Shown: positions 9,228 to 18,507, numbered from the stretch's first letter. The stretch: 64,000 nt of DNA from Bacillota bacterium (GCA_023391695.1 JAEWAK010000051.1:1-64000); one strand, 5' to 3'. Made by a program: numbers and translations. Notes: generated from the sequence alone by a model not told the origin.

Positions 9228-10064
9228 GTGAAGAAATTTTGGAAAAATACGAATTTCAGTTTAAAAGTAGGGCTGATCGTAACAGCGTTTTTTGTCGTTA
9301 TTGGTTTTGTTATATACTTTATACCGCATATAAATCCGTTTACCTTTAATTCTTATCCGAGTAAACTAAAACCTTCCTCAGAACATTGGCTGGGAACTAC
9401 GAGCATGGGGCAGGATGTTTTGTGGCTGTTGATTGAGGCGATACATAATTCACTCCTCATCGGCCTTATCGTAGCTACAATCGGTACGGTTGTAGGCGTA
9501 TTTGTAGGGCTTCTGGCAGGATTTACAGGCGGGTGGCTTGATCGGGTACTTACCGTTGTAACCGATACTTTTATTGTAATACCATCCCTTCCGATACTTA
9601 TATTGATGACTTCATTTATGAAAGGAACTTCCACGGTTTTTGTTATGGCACTGGTACTTGCCATGTTTGCCTGGGCCTGGCCGAGCCGTCAGATCCGTTC
9701 CATGGCTCTATCCATGCGTGAGAGAGATTTTATCCATACGGCATGGTTTTCGGGTGAGGGCACTGTTCAGGTTGTGGTAACCGAGATACTTCCGTATGCT
9801 CTTACGTGGTCGCTCTCGAACTTCATGAATGCTACATTGGCTGCCATAGCTTCTGAATCGAGTCTCGCAGTTCTGGGTCTGTCACCTGGTAATCTTATCT
9901 CCCTGGGGAATATGATCCAGTGGGCAAGAGACCGTAATGCTATCTTTACGCAGCAGTGGTTTTGGATAGGCTCTCCGATAATAGCTACGGCTGTAATGTT
10001 TATCGGACTGTTCTTCCTGATAACAGGCTATAATGATTATTTATCAATGAAGAGAGGGAGGTAG
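9228..10064 (+). CDS. Opp/Dpp-type ABC transporter permease, second subunit (DppC-like)
   Basis: Partner permease of the gene at 8211. After an N-terminal transmembrane helix there is the conserved HWLGTTSMGQDVL motif of OppC/DppC proteins, then about five membrane segments. GTG at 9228 is taken as start because AGGAGG at 9214-9219 lies eight bases before it; the upstream GTG at 9219 overlaps the site. The stop codon is four bases before the next gene. Confidence 0.9.
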   Translation: MKKFWKNTNFSLKVGLIVTAFFVVIGFVIYFIPHINPFTFNSYPSKLKPSSEHWLGTTSMGQDVLWLLIEAIHNSLLIGLIVATIGTVVGVFVGLLAGFTGGWLDRVLTVVTDTFIVIPSLPILILMTSFMKGTSTVFVMALVLAMFAWAWPSRQIRSMALSMRERDFIHTAWFSGEGTVQVVVTEILPYALTWSLSNFMNATLAAIASESSLAVLGLSPGNLISLGNMIQWARDRNAIFTQQWFWIGSPIIATAVMFIGLFFLITGYNDYLSMKRGR

Positions 10065-10067
10065 GAG

Positions 10068-11060
10068 ATGATAAAAATAGACCATTTATCCACCTCGTAT
10101 TCAACCATAGACGGCCCCGTTCACGTTATCAACGATGTGGATTTTGAAATATATGATAATGAAATTTTCGGAATAGCCGGCGAATCAGGTTGCGGTAAGA
10201 CGACGCTTTTAAAAGCTTTGTATGATATAATTGAATTTCCTCTGGTTGTAGACTCAGGCAAGCTTGTACTGAGTGGTGAGAAAGACGGCAAAGATTTTTC
10301 CTACGAAACAGGACAGATCAGAAAGACCTGGTGGAATAATATTTCTTATGTACCCCAGGCAGCGCAGAGTGTATTAAACCCAATAGTTCCGCTTAAGAAT
10401 CAGTTTCTGGATTCTATTCCGAAAACAGATAAAAAGGTTGAATCAAAAGAACAGATATTAAAGAGAGTTGCAAATTATCTGGAAGAGCTCAGTCTCTCCC
10501 CGGATTTGCTAAAAGCTTATCCTTTCCAGTTATCAGGAGGGATGAGGCAGCGCGCTATTATAGCGCTGGCTACGTTTATGTCGCCTAATGTGGTTTTAGC
10601 AGATGAACCGACTACTGCTCTTGACGTAGTCGTGCAGCGGGGTATACTTATGATGCTCATGCGTCTTCAAAAGCAGTTAAAGAATACCATGGTTATCGTA
10701 AGTCATGATATGGGCGTACATTATCAGATAACGGACCGTATGGGTATTATGTACTCAGGAAGTATGATTGAGCTGGGTAAAACAACAGATATATTTGAAA
10801 AACCGTTACATCCGTATACGAGGATGCTGGTAGGCTCTCTTCCCCGGGTAGGTGACAAGAGCCAGAAAACAGGCATTCCGGGAAGACCTCCTGCGCTTAC
10901 AAATCCGCCTCCGGGCTGCAGGTTTGCACCTCGTTGTCCCAAGGCCACCCAGGAATGCAAAAAATCAGTACCGAAGTTTCGCGAAGTGGAGCAGGGGCGT
11001 TTTGCAGCCTGTCATTTACTGAACAAGGGGGAGTGTGAAGACAAAGCATCTTCACACTGA
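10068..11060 (+). CDS. Opp/Dpp-type ABC transporter ATP-binding protein (OppD/DppD-like)
   Basis: First of two ATPases energising the transporter. Walker A GESGCGKTT (about residues 38-46), signature LSGGMRQRA, Walker B VVLADEPTTALD and the switch His (IVSHD) are all present. The C-terminal oligopeptide-transporter extension has the cysteine motif CRFAPRCPKATQEC. The last residues (about GECEDKASSH) are encoded inside repeat M1, so the natural C-terminus has probably been rewritten by repeat insertion. A good GGGAGG site precedes ATG 10068. Confidence 0.93.
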   Translation: MIKIDHLSTSYSTIDGPVHVINDVDFEIYDNEIFGIAGESGCGKTTLLKALYDIIEFPLVVDSGKLVLSGEKDGKDFSYETGQIRKTWWNNISYVPQAAQSVLNPIVPLKNQFLDSIPKTDKKVESKEQILKRVANYLEELSLSPDLLKAYPFQLSGGMRQRAIIALATFMSPNVVLADEPTTALDVVVQRGILMMLMRLQKQLKNTMVIVSHDMGVHYQITDRMGIMYSGSMIELGKTTDIFEKPLHPYTRMLVGSLPRVGDKSQKTGIPGRPPALTNPPPGCRFAPRCPKATQECKKSVPKFREVEQGRFAACHLLNKGECEDKASSH

Positions 11061-11106
11061 AAGAATTTCTTCCCCGTTATTTGAGATGCCGCAAAAGCGG
11101 CAGATG
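11030..11106 (+). repeat. Concatenated-hairpin repeat (family M, copy 1)
   Basis: Two inverted repeats, GTGTGAAG with CTTCACAC (11033-11057) and ATGCCGC with GCGGCA (11086-11102), are joined by a spacer ending TTATTTGAG. The same modules in the same order occur at 18307-18500 (minus), 23428-23690 and 45442-45600. This copy starts inside the end of the upstream coding region and stops at the ribosome site (GATGGAGG) of the next gene. Confidence 0.8.
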
Positions 11107-11115
11107 GAGGTTAAG

Positions 11116-12111
11116 ATGTCTGAAAAACTGCTTGAAATAAAAAATATCAGTAAATCTTTCCAGATTGGCGGTATGCTCAGCAAAAAGAAACTTGTTGCTG
11201 TGGATGAGGTCAGTATTGATATTGATACCGGCAAGCCGGTTATACTTTCGATCGTAGGTGAGTCCGGCTGCGGTAAATCAACGTTATGTAAGATGATACT
11301 GCGTCTGCATGACGCCGATCAGGGTGATATCCTGCTTTCCGGCAAATCCTATAAAGATCGAAAAGGATACAATCCTTTTAGGTTCAGGCTGGATGTGCAA
11401 CCGATCTTTCAGAATCCTTATGAATCTTTTTCCATGCGTAAAACAGTGGATACGTACCTGTTTAATACCGCACTCCGATTGAAAATAGCTAAAAATTATA
11501 AAGAAGCAGAAAAATTAGTTGATGAAACCCTGAAAAGTGTAGGTATGTCCCTTGAAGTAGTAAAGGGCAAATATCCGGCCCAGTTTTCAGGCGGAGAGCT
11601 GCAAAGGGTATCCATAGCCAGGGCACTTATTACCAGGCCCAAGTTAATCATAGCCGATGAACCGGTTGCTGCGATTGATGCGTCTATGAAAATGAATATA
11701 GTAAATCTGTTTAAAGAGCTGAAGGATAAGTATAAGGTTTCTTTCATCTATGTTACCCATGATCTTTCGACAGCTTACTATGTATCGGATTATATAGCAA
11801 CTTTATACAGAGGCTGCCTGATCGAATATGGCCAGGCAAAAGAAATCATGGACGATCCAGCACATCCGTATACAGAGCTTTTGATGAATGCGGTGCCAAG
11901 AGTAGGAGAGAAATGGAATCAGGAACTGGTAATGCCGGATACAGAGGACAAAGAGTATGCGATTACCTATTGCAAATTTGCTCCGCGTTGTCCTTATGCT
12001 ACGGAGGAATGCAGGAAAGCTAGGCCGGAAATGTCAGATTTGGCTGCAGGGCGGAAAGTGCTGTGTTTCCATCCGTTAAACGGAAAAACAGAGGAAGCCG
12101 GTGTGTCTTAA
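11116..12111 (+). CDS. Opp/Dpp-type ABC transporter ATP-binding protein (OppF/DppF-like)
   Basis: Second ATPase of the transporter. Walker A GESGCGKST, signature FSGGELQRVSIARAL, Walker B LIIADEPVAAID and the His switch (YVTHD) are visible, as is the C-terminal family motif CKFAPRCPYATEEC. ATG 11116 is chosen: GGAGG lies five bases upstream and the protein then has the usual length of 331 residues. An upstream in-frame start at 11035 would add residues encoded by repeat M1 and is rejected. Last gene of the operon. Confidence 0.93.
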   Translation: MSEKLLEIKNISKSFQIGGMLSKKKLVAVDEVSIDIDTGKPVILSIVGESGCGKSTLCKMILRLHDADQGDILLSGKSYKDRKGYNPFRFRLDVQPIFQNPYESFSMRKTVDTYLFNTALRLKIAKNYKEAEKLVDETLKSVGMSLEVVKGKYPAQFSGGELQRVSIARALITRPKLIIADEPVAAIDASMKMNIVNLFKELKDKYKVSFIYVTHDLSTAYYVSDYIATLYRGCLIEYGQAKEIMDDPAHPYTELLMNAVPRVGEKWNQELVMPDTEDKEYAITYCKFAPRCPYATEECRKARPEMSDLAAGRKVLCFHPLNGKTEEAGVS

Positions 12112-12197
12112 AAGTCAGTAAAACAATAACAAAAGGTTAAATCATGGAAAGAATGAAGCCCCCAATGTTTATTCGGAAAAAAGGAGAGGTTATTACT

Positions 12198-13622
12198 ATG
12201 AAAAAGTTATTTAGTTTGCTGCTGGTAACTGTAATGATTTTATTATTAACCGCATGCGGAAAATCGAAAGATACGGCTAACATAGATACGGCAACGAATG
12301 ACACAGCTGCAACTGCAGAATCCGGGGACACAGGTGGAACTGCAGCCGAAGCAGAAAAAAGCGTTATTACCGTAATATTCAGGGATGACGGCCGAGGTGA
12401 AAACGGTTCCTTATGGAAATGGCTGCAGACTGCTTATGACAGTTTCGACAAAAAAGATATCTGCGAATTAAACATTGCACCGATCACTACTTCCGAAGGT
12501 GATTATTTTGCTAAAGTTGCTCTTTCCTTACAGTCGGAAGAAACAGCACCTGACCTGGTAGCAGAGGATACTTTCCAGCTTGCAACAGACGTTGAAGCAG
12601 GATATCTGACTGCATTGGATGATTATTTGGTAAATTATCCGGACTGGACGGACGGTTCCTACTATGAATCCTTAAAAGAAGGTGTTACCGCAGCCGACAA
12701 TAAAGTGTACGGAGTACCGTATAATACCGACACCCGTGGATTGTGGTATAACAAGGAAATCTTTAAACAGGCCGGTTTACCGGAAGTTTGGGAACCGAAA
12801 ACCTGGGACGACATCCTTTCTGCCTGCCAGACCATTAAGGAAAAAGTTCCGGATGTAATAACGTTCTGGTGCAACTCTTCCGTTGCAACCGGTGAAGCAA
12901 CTTCCATGCAGACTTATGAAATGCTGCTTTACGGAACCGGTGAAAGATTACAGGATGAAGCTACCGGGAAATGGATGGTTTCCAGTCAGGGGATTGTAGA
13001 TTCCTTAACTTTCTTAGACAGTATTTACAAGAATAATTTCGGACCGCCGTTATCCAAGGTTTTAAACGGCCAGGCCAGCAATACTTCAGCCAGGGAATAT
13101 TTACCCCAGGGCAAGCTTGCCATATCCCTTGACGGCAGCTGGATCACCGGCAACTATCTGGAAACAGGCGCATCTCCATGGCCTGAATACGGCAGTGTTT
13201 TAGGTTTTGCACCGATGCCTACCCAGAAGGGTGACGGTACCGGTACCATTACACTGGCCGGCGGCTGGGCATGGTCCATACCATCCAAATCTGACAACAA
13301 AGACATTACCATGGAATTTATAAAACATTTAATGGATCCTGACGTTTACGTGGATGCCATTGTTGCCATGGGCAGTATCGGAACAAGGGCAGATATTGTG
13401 GGTAATGAAAAATATTCTACCATGCCTTTCATCCAGACGGCAACCGAATTCTTAAAGGGGGCTTCCTTCCGGCCGAAGGACAGCAAATATTCGGCAGTGT
13501 CCACCCATATCCAGACCATGGTTGAATCCGTCGTGTCCGGAACCAGTCCGGCGGATGCCATGGCGACTTACGGCGTAGACGTGACCCGTACGGTGGGAGA
13601 AGATAACGTAATAAGCAAATAA
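12198..13622 (+). CDS. Family 1 sugar ABC transporter substrate-binding lipoprotein
   Basis: Extracellular binder for a sugar or oligosaccharide. The signal peptide ends in lipobox LTAC with Cys20, followed by an Asp/Thr/Ala-rich linker. The fold shows typical family features such as YGVPYNTDTRGLWYNKEIF (about 175-193) and the C-terminal FIKHLMDP region. ATG 12198 has AAGGAGAGG ten bases upstream; the longer version from 12144 would place a hydrophilic extension before the signal peptide. Two permeases follow, but no ATPase, so a shared MsmK-type ATPase encoded elsewhere is expected. Confidence 0.92.
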   Translation: MKKLFSLLLVTVMILLLTACGKSKDTANIDTATNDTAATAESGDTGGTAAEAEKSVITVIFRDDGRGENGSLWKWLQTAYDSFDKKDICELNIAPITTSEGDYFAKVALSLQSEETAPDLVAEDTFQLATDVEAGYLTALDDYLVNYPDWTDGSYYESLKEGVTAADNKVYGVPYNTDTRGLWYNKEIFKQAGLPEVWEPKTWDDILSACQTIKEKVPDVITFWCNSSVATGEATSMQTYEMLLYGTGERLQDEATGKWMVSSQGIVDSLTFLDSIYKNNFGPPLSKVLNGQASNTSAREYLPQGKLAISLDGSWITGNYLETGASPWPEYGSVLGFAPMPTQKGDGTGTITLAGGWAWSIPSKSDNKDITMEFIKHLMDPDVYVDAIVAMGSIGTRADIVGNEKYSTMPFIQTATEFLKGASFRPKDSKYSAVSTHIQTMVESVVSGTSPADAMATYGVDVTRTVGEDNVISK

Positions 13623-13663
13623 AAACCGATACATTTTATTTTGGAAATGATTTATAGAGTTTC

Positions 13664-13720
13664 AAATGGGCGGAGGTACAAGGAAGAGCACATGCTGCAA
13701 TTGGAAACCGCCCCATTTTT
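13664..13720 (+). terminator. Intercistronic hairpin after the sugar-binding protein gene
   Basis: AAATGGGCGG pairs with CCGCCCCATTT (one bulge) around a loop of about 35 bases and is followed by a short T run. It lies between binding-protein and permease genes, where partial termination is common. Confidence 0.6.
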
Positions 13721-13740
13721 ATGAGAGGGGGGTTTCATTT

Positions 13741-14628
13741 ATGAGAGGGGTAAGCGTCTCCCAAAAAGGAGTTCTGGCTGATGAAACCAAAAAATCCGTA
13801 CTGCTGCTGCCGGCAGTGGTCATGTTGGCAGTTTTTTTTATATTGCCTATTTTTTTAACTGTTTACTATTCTTTCACAAATTTAGCCTTGACCGGAGAAA
13901 ATGCCAGAAACCTGGACTTTATCGGTCTGGAGAATTACGGAAAAATGCTTGAAGATCCTTCTGTAAAAATCAGTATTTTCAATACACTGATTTTTTTATT
14001 AGGAAGTTTAATCGGCCAGCAGGTCTTAGGCTTTATTCTTGCTGTCTTAATGAAAAATAAGAATAAAACCTTCCGCAGTTTTGTTGGTCCATGTATCCTG
14101 GCAGGCTGGGTTATGCCGGAAATCGTGGTTGCCTTATGCTGCTGCAGCTTTTTTGGGGATTCCGGTACCTTAAATGTTATATTGAAATTATTACATTTTA
14201 AACCGGTTGAGTGGTTATACCGGTTTCCCATGCTCACCATTGTATTATCCAATATCTGGCACGGCACCGCATTTTCCATGATGAACTTCCAGTCGGCTTT
14301 AGACGGTGTGCCAAGTGATATCGAAGATGCGGCAAAAGTAGATGGGGCCGGCCGGTTACAGAATTTGATCCGGATCATACTGCCCAATATTAAAAATACC
14401 ATTGCAACCAACACCATGCTAAATACACTCTCTACCTTAGGTGTATTTGGTTTAATCTATACCATGACCGGAGGAGGTCCCGGCACCAAGACCCTGACAC
14501 TGCCCATATTTATGTACAAACAGGCTTTTGTCAGCTACCAGCTGGGATACGGCACTGCAATTTCCATGATACTTTTAGTGATTGGCATTATCTTCAGCGT
14601 TGTTTATACAAGGCTGACAAAGGAATAG
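13741..14628 (+). CDS. Sugar ABC transporter permease, MalF/UgpA-like
   Basis: Membrane subunit of the carbohydrate importer whose binder is encoded at 12198. Six hydrophobic segments are visible. The cytoplasmic EAA loop appears as DIEDAAKVDGAG near residues 198-209, the ATPase docking site. ATG 13741 is chosen with a GAGGGGGG ribosome site; an earlier in-frame start at 13666 would run through the intercistronic hairpin. The ten bases ATGAGAGGGG are duplicated at 13721 and 13741. Confidence 0.9.
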   Translation: MRGVSVSQKGVLADETKKSVLLLPAVVMLAVFFILPIFLTVYYSFTNLALTGENARNLDFIGLENYGKMLEDPSVKISIFNTLIFLLGSLIGQQVLGFILAVLMKNKNKTFRSFVGPCILAGWVMPEIVVALCCCSFFGDSGTLNVILKLLHFKPVEWLYRFPMLTIVLSNIWHGTAFSMMNFQSALDGVPSDIEDAAKVDGAGRLQNLIRIILPNIKNTIATNTMLNTLSTLGVFGLIYTMTGGGPGTKTLTLPIFMYKQAFVSYQLGYGTAISMILLVIGIIFSVVYTRLTKE

Positions 14629-14641
14629 AGGGGGTGTTATC

Positions 14642-15466
14642 ATGAAGAAAAGAAGAGCTGAAAAAACCGTTCCGTATCTGCTTCTTACTATATTGTCGGT
14701 CATATTTATCCTGCCCCTGTTATGGGTCGTTTTTGCATCTTTTGATTCCAATGCAAGGCAGTCTTTAAAAATACCCCTGAACTGGACCATAGGGAATTAC
14801 AGGGAAGTCCTCACGAATCAGGCCAATTTAAGAGGTTTTGCCATCGGGCTTTTTATTTCCCTGGTACAGTCTTTATTTGTGGTTATTATAGCCGGACTGG
14901 CGGCTTATCCTTTATCCAGGTACGAATTACGGTACCGCAAAATGTTTCTTTATACCATACTGTTTATGACCTCCCTGCCAATGACAGCGGTTATGGTACC
15001 TGTATTTAAACTTTTCCTGTCGATTGGTTTATATGACAGTGTTATCGGTGTCATCTTATTTCTAACGTCGACTTCCCTGCCTTATGGAATCTGGTTAATG
15101 AAGAATTTCATGGACGGAGTACCGGTCGAGCTGGAAGAAGCGGCAAGAGTGGACGGAGCCTCTACCCTTACAGGCATCCGTAAGGTGATAGCCCCCCTTA
15201 TGTTTCCGGGAATCTGTGTCACGGCAATTTTTACTTTTTCCGGCAGCTGGGGTAATTTCTTTGTCCCTTATATTTTACTTCAAACCTTGGAGAAATTCCC
15301 GGCGTCCGTTAAACTTTATCAATTCTTTGGAAATTATGGAATGGTCGCATATGGCCAGCTGGCTGCCTATTCGGCACTGTATGCGCTGCCCTCCATTGTT
15401 TTATATATCTTGGCACAAAACTATATGTCAAAAGGTTTTAACCTGGCCGGTGCCGCAAAAGGGTAA
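14642..15466 (+). CDS. Sugar ABC transporter permease, MalG/UgpE-like
   Basis: Second permease of the importer, 274 residues with six membrane segments. The EAA loop is VELEEAARVDGAS near residues 161-173. It starts 13 bases after the previous stop with an AGGGGG site. The operon seems to end here, without glycoside hydrolase or ATPase genes. Confidence 0.9.
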   Translation: MKKRRAEKTVPYLLLTILSVIFILPLLWVVFASFDSNARQSLKIPLNWTIGNYREVLTNQANLRGFAIGLFISLVQSLFVVIIAGLAAYPLSRYELRYRKMFLYTILFMTSLPMTAVMVPVFKLFLSIGLYDSVIGVILFLTSTSLPYGIWLMKNFMDGVPVELEEAARVDGASTLTGIRKVIAPLMFPGICVTAIFTFSGSWGNFFVPYILLQTLEKFPASVKLYQFFGNYGMVAYGQLAAYSALYALPSIVLYILAQNYMSKGFNLAGAAKG

Positions 15467-15550
15467 CTTTCCGGGCATAATGAGCTTTACATCCAACCAT
15501 TAACAAACCGATCCTTCCTGCCTTAGCCGCTGCAGGTCAGAAATTTTAAT

Positions 15551-15578
15551 TTGGTTTTTGCCTAAAATATGATATAAT
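15551..15578 (+). promoter_or_regulatory. Promoter of the zinc-ribbon protein gene
   Basis: TTGGTT at 15551 and TATAAT at 15573 are separated by 16 bases, 58 bases before the start codon at 15636. Confidence 0.6.
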
Positions 15579-15635
15579 AGCTAAGATGGTTTTTTTCGAA
15601 AGTGGGAATGAGTACAATAAGAAAGGATGAAAAAA

Positions 15636-16055
15636 ATGGTTTGTAAAGCCTGTGGAAGAAATGTGGCAAACGAAAATGCAAATTACTGTGAGTATTGCGG
15701 CACTTCCTTCCGTGAAATTATACCCGTAAAACCGGAGGATTATCTGGCAGCAAAAGAACAACAGAGTGTTGAGATAAATAACGAGGAAAATGAAAAAGAG
15801 ATTTCATTTGGAAACTGGCTGGGAACCATGATGATACCCTTTATACCCATTGTCGGTATTTTTATTTATCTTGTAATGATGTTTGTATGGGCGTTTGGCA
15901 ATGAGACCCCTAAAAGTAAAAGGAACTGGGCAAGAGCCAGCCTTATTGTATCCGCAGTAGGAATAATACTATTATTTTTTATGATTTTTTCCACTATGAT
16001 GGATCTGATGAACAGCGGCATTAATCTGCAAAACTATATGAGTGAATTTTATTAA
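15636..16055 (+). CDS. Small zinc-ribbon membrane protein, function unknown
   Basis: The N-terminus is a zinc ribbon with two CxxC pairs (CKAC and CEYC, residues 3-24). A charged linker leads to two transmembrane helices near residues 62-80 and 96-115, then a short hydrophilic tail. ATG 15636 is preferred because GAAAGGA lies eight bases upstream; ATG 15627 overlaps that site. Such proteins are common in Lachnospiraceae but have no assigned role. It has its own promoter and terminator. Confidence 0.8.
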   Translation: MVCKACGRNVANENANYCEYCGTSFREIIPVKPEDYLAAKEQQSVEINNEENEKEISFGNWLGTMMIPFIPIVGIFIYLVMMFVWAFGNETPKSKRNWARASLIVSAVGIILLFFMIFSTMMDLMNSGINLQNYMSEFY

Positions 16056-16093
16056 GAAATCTCTTTGACCTAATAAATATTATTAATTAAACT

Positions 16094-16176
16094 GCCGTAC
16101 CGCAAAGATATGAAACCTGCCCACAGAAATTTTAAGGGAATGCGCAGGTGTTAAATCTTAGAGGTACGGCATTTTT
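16094..16176 (+). terminator. Nested hairpin terminator
   Basis: GCCGTACC at 16094 pairs with GGTACGGC at 16163, enclosing ACCTGC/GCAGGT, and is followed by ATTTTTGTG. It ends the zinc-ribbon gene transcript. Confidence 0.75.
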
Positions 16177-16190
16177 GTGTAATTATAGCA

Positions 16191-16337
16191 CGTTTGAAAA
16201 GTCATTGCACGGTTCTCAACGCTCCACTTGCGGTATGCTCCGTAGCAATTGTGAATGCAGCCCCGCTACATTTACAAATCGTTTCCTGCCTTTTGCAAAG
16301 CGGAGCATCCAGTCCTGCACAAGCATTTTTGAAAACC
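16191..16337 (-). repeat. MITE-like palindromic repeat (family X, copy 1)
   Basis: Flanked by GTTTGAAAAGTCATTGCAC on the left and GCACAAGCATTTTTGAAAAC on the right, with an internal CTCCACTTGCGG matched later by GCAAAGCGGAGCA. It aligns through its length with the reverse complement of the copy at 57207-57342. It sits between a terminator and the end of the aldo/keto reductase gene. The 16056-16365 gap holds only this and the terminator. Confidence 0.75.
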
Positions 16338-16365
16338 TTCATAAAAAGAACTATTGAAGCGATTC

Positions 16366-17355
16366 TTATTTTAAAATTGCATCAATGGCATTTAATTCAT
16401 CTTCCGTAAAGGAGAGATTTTTCAAAGTGCCGATATTTTCAATAATTTGAGAGGCCTTGCTTGCTCCGATTAATGCAGTTGTGATTTTATCGCCCCGCAG
16501 TACCCAGGCAAGGGCCAGCTGGGCCATGCTCTGACCGCGTTCTTTTGCAAGGGCATCTAACTTTCTTACCTTTTCAATCTTTTCCGCAGTTACGGAATCT
16601 ACGTTTAAGAACCTGCTTTTCGGATCGGCGGCTCTGGAGTCGGTAGGAATTCCCTGAAGATACTTGCCGGTTAACAATCCCTGTGCCAGCGGGCAGAAGG
16701 CTATGCTTCCCACGCCGTTTTCTTCCAATGCACGGATCAAATCCCATTCCACCCAGCGGTTAAACATGCTGTAATTCGGCTGGTGTATGAGAAGGGGAGT
16801 TCCCAGATCCTTTAAAATCTTTGCCGCTTTGGCGGTATCTTCTGCATTATAGTTGGAAATACCTGCATATAAGGCCTTGCCGGAGCGGACGATATGATCC
16901 AGGGCACCCATGGTTTCTTCCAAGGGGGTTTCCGGGTCCGGTCTGTGATGATAAAAGATATCCACATAATCAAGGCCAAGCCTCTTAAGACTCTGGTCCA
17001 GACTGGATACTAAGTACTTTCTGCTGCCCCAGTCACCGTAAGGTCCCGCCCACATACCATAACCGGCTTTCGTAGAGATTACTAATTCATCCCGGTAGGG
17101 TTTCATTTCCTTCTTTAACATCTTACCAAAATTCTCTTCGGCTGAGCCGGGTTTCGGACCGTAATTATTTGCAATATCAAAATGGGTAATACCGTTATCA
17201 AAAGCGGTAGTAACCAGATCGACCATATTATCGTACATGTTGACGGAACCAAAATTATGCCATAAACCTAAAGACAGGGCCGGGAGTTTAAGCCCGCTTT
17301 TGCCACAGCGGTTATACTGCATGTTATCATAACGTTTCTCATTTGCCTGATACAT
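16366..17355 (-). CDS. Aldo/keto reductase, L-glyceraldehyde 3-phosphate reductase-like
   Basis: Cytoplasmic NADPH-dependent reductase closest by motif to the E. coli YghZ/Gpr group, for example CGKSGLKLPALSLGLWHNFG near residues 17-36 and NNYGPKPGSAEENFG at 63-77. The catalytic tetrad is readable as Asp60, Tyr65, Lys96 and His137. The start at 17355 (MYQANEKRYD) matches the family N-terminus and has GAGGTG nine bases upstream; the earlier in-frame ATG at 17439 is rejected. At 329 residues it is slightly shorter than the E. coli protein. It is a single gene and the physiological substrate is uncertain. Confidence 0.9.
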   Translation of the reverse strand: MYQANEKRYDNMQYNRCGKSGLKLPALSLGLWHNFGSVNMYDNMVDLVTTAFDNGITHFDIANNYGPKPGSAEENFGKMLKKEMKPYRDELVISTKAGYGMWAGPYGDWGSRKYLVSSLDQSLKRLGLDYVDIFYHHRPDPETPLEETMGALDHIVRSGKALYAGISNYNAEDTAKAAKILKDLGTPLLIHQPNYSMFNRWVEWDLIRALEENGVGSIAFCPLAQGLLTGKYLQGIPTDSRAADPKSRFLNVDSVTAEKIEKVRKLDALAKERGQSMAQLALAWVLRGDKITTALIGASKASQIIENIGTLKNLSFTEDELNAIDAILK

Positions 17356-17607
17356 ATTATAAAGCACCTCATTCCTTTTATGATTTTTGAAATAATTATC
17401 AGATGTATAGCTGCATATAGTTCTGAGCTGAAACAACATTGCTTTTACTATATCAATATTATAATATAACGCATTCAGACAGAAAACAAGGGAATAAAAA
17501 GCGGCAATTTATGTAGTATCTTATACGAATTTTACATAATACATCGGATAGGCTGCCGAAAGTCCCCCAAAGCATACTTTGGCACCCGATCCATACATGG
17601 AAGGGAA

Positions 17608-18291
17608 TTAAGGCCGGTCTTTCAAAAAGTCGGAAAAATTAACCAGATTCAATAATTTTAGTACATCCTTCATATTTTTCATCTCAAATTTTTTCAATAT
17701 GCTGTTAACCTGGCTTTTAATGGTAGCCTGGGAAACAAATCGGGTTTCTGCAATTGCCTTATAAGTGTTGCCTTCATAAAAACACTTAAGTATCTCAAAT
17801 TCACTGTTGGTTAATTTCGATAAGATATTAAAGGTATATAATAAACTTTTCTGCTGGGTTTTCATTCTGGTAAATTCGTCTATGATTTTTTCCGCTATGT
17901 TTGGGCGCAGCATCAGTTTATTTATATAAACATTCCGGATGGAATTAATAATCTGGGTTATGGAATCTGTTTTTACAATGTAATCCATGACACCGGCACA
18001 ATAGGCCTGAAACAAAAATTCATCTTCTTCATGTATGGTTAGGATGATTACCCGGATACCCGGATTAAAACTTTTAATGGCATTAGTAGCATCTATACCG
18101 GCGGTCCTGGTTTCCATCTGGATATCCATTAGGATAACATCGGGCTTTAGTTCCCTGGCAAACTGGATCGCTTCAATCCCGGAAGCTGCAATCCCTACCA
18201 CGTCAATATCCGATTCCCTGGATAAAATCATGCTGAAATATTCACTGATATCTTTCATATCGTCTACGATTAAAACTCTAATTTTATTCAT
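17608..18291 (-). CDS. NarL/LuxR-family response regulator
   Basis: The receiver domain has Asp56 (DVILMDIQME), the acidic pair D10/D11, Thr near 84 (ILTIHEE) and Lys near 107 (YIVKTD). A LuxR-type helix-turn-helix follows (about 158-205), containing LTNSEFEILKCFYEGNTYK. Partner of the kinase at 18508-20040, transcribed just before it. The start at 18291 places GGGAG about five bases upstream; ATG 18303 in the same frame is an alternative. A hairpin-rich repeat (M2) separates it from the kinase gene, in the middle of the operon. It may control the divergent xylo-oligosaccharide operon. Confidence 0.9.
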   Translation of the reverse strand: MNKIRVLIVDDMKDISEYFSMILSRESDIDVVGIAASGIEAIQFARELKPDVILMDIQMETRTAGIDATNAIKSFNPGIRVIILTIHEEDEFLFQAYCAGVMDYIVKTDSITQIINSIRNVYINKLMLRPNIAEKIIDEFTRMKTQQKSLLYTFNILSKLTNSEFEILKCFYEGNTYKAIAETRFVSQATIKSQVNSILKKFEMKNMKDVLKLLNLVNFSDFLKDRP

Positions 18292-18306
18292 GGTAACTCC
18301 CATCTG

Positions 18307-18500
18307 TGCGCCCTGCCGCACGTATAAATCAAGAGGTTGAAAAAACTGCTTTTGTTTTTTTCAACCTTCCCGACATGATGCCGCTTCTGCGGCATCTCAA
18401 ATATATAAGAAGAAGTTCAAAATGAAATCCCTCTGATTTCATTTTGGAGTTCTTTCTAAGTGAATTATGTTTTTACAATTCACTTTGTAAAGACGTTTTT
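18307..18500 (-). repeat. Concatenated-hairpin repeat (family M, copy 2)
   Basis: Read on the minus strand it contains, in order, a GTAAA/TTTAC hairpin, AAGTGAATTGTA with the imperfect complement CATAATTCACTT, AAAATGAAATC with GATTTCATTTT, ATGCCGC with GCGGCAT, and GGTTGAAAAAA with TTTTTTCAACC. It ends in TGCGGCAGG near the response regulator start. The order and orientation match copy 3 at 23428-23690 almost module for module. It fills the whole kinase-regulator gap. Confidence 0.85.
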
Positions 18501-18507
18501 ACTTCCT

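Noticed and set aside
11035..11115. Longer start for the OppF-like ATPase
   Set aside because: The extra residues are encoded by repeat M1 and a good ribosome site lies directly before ATG 11116.
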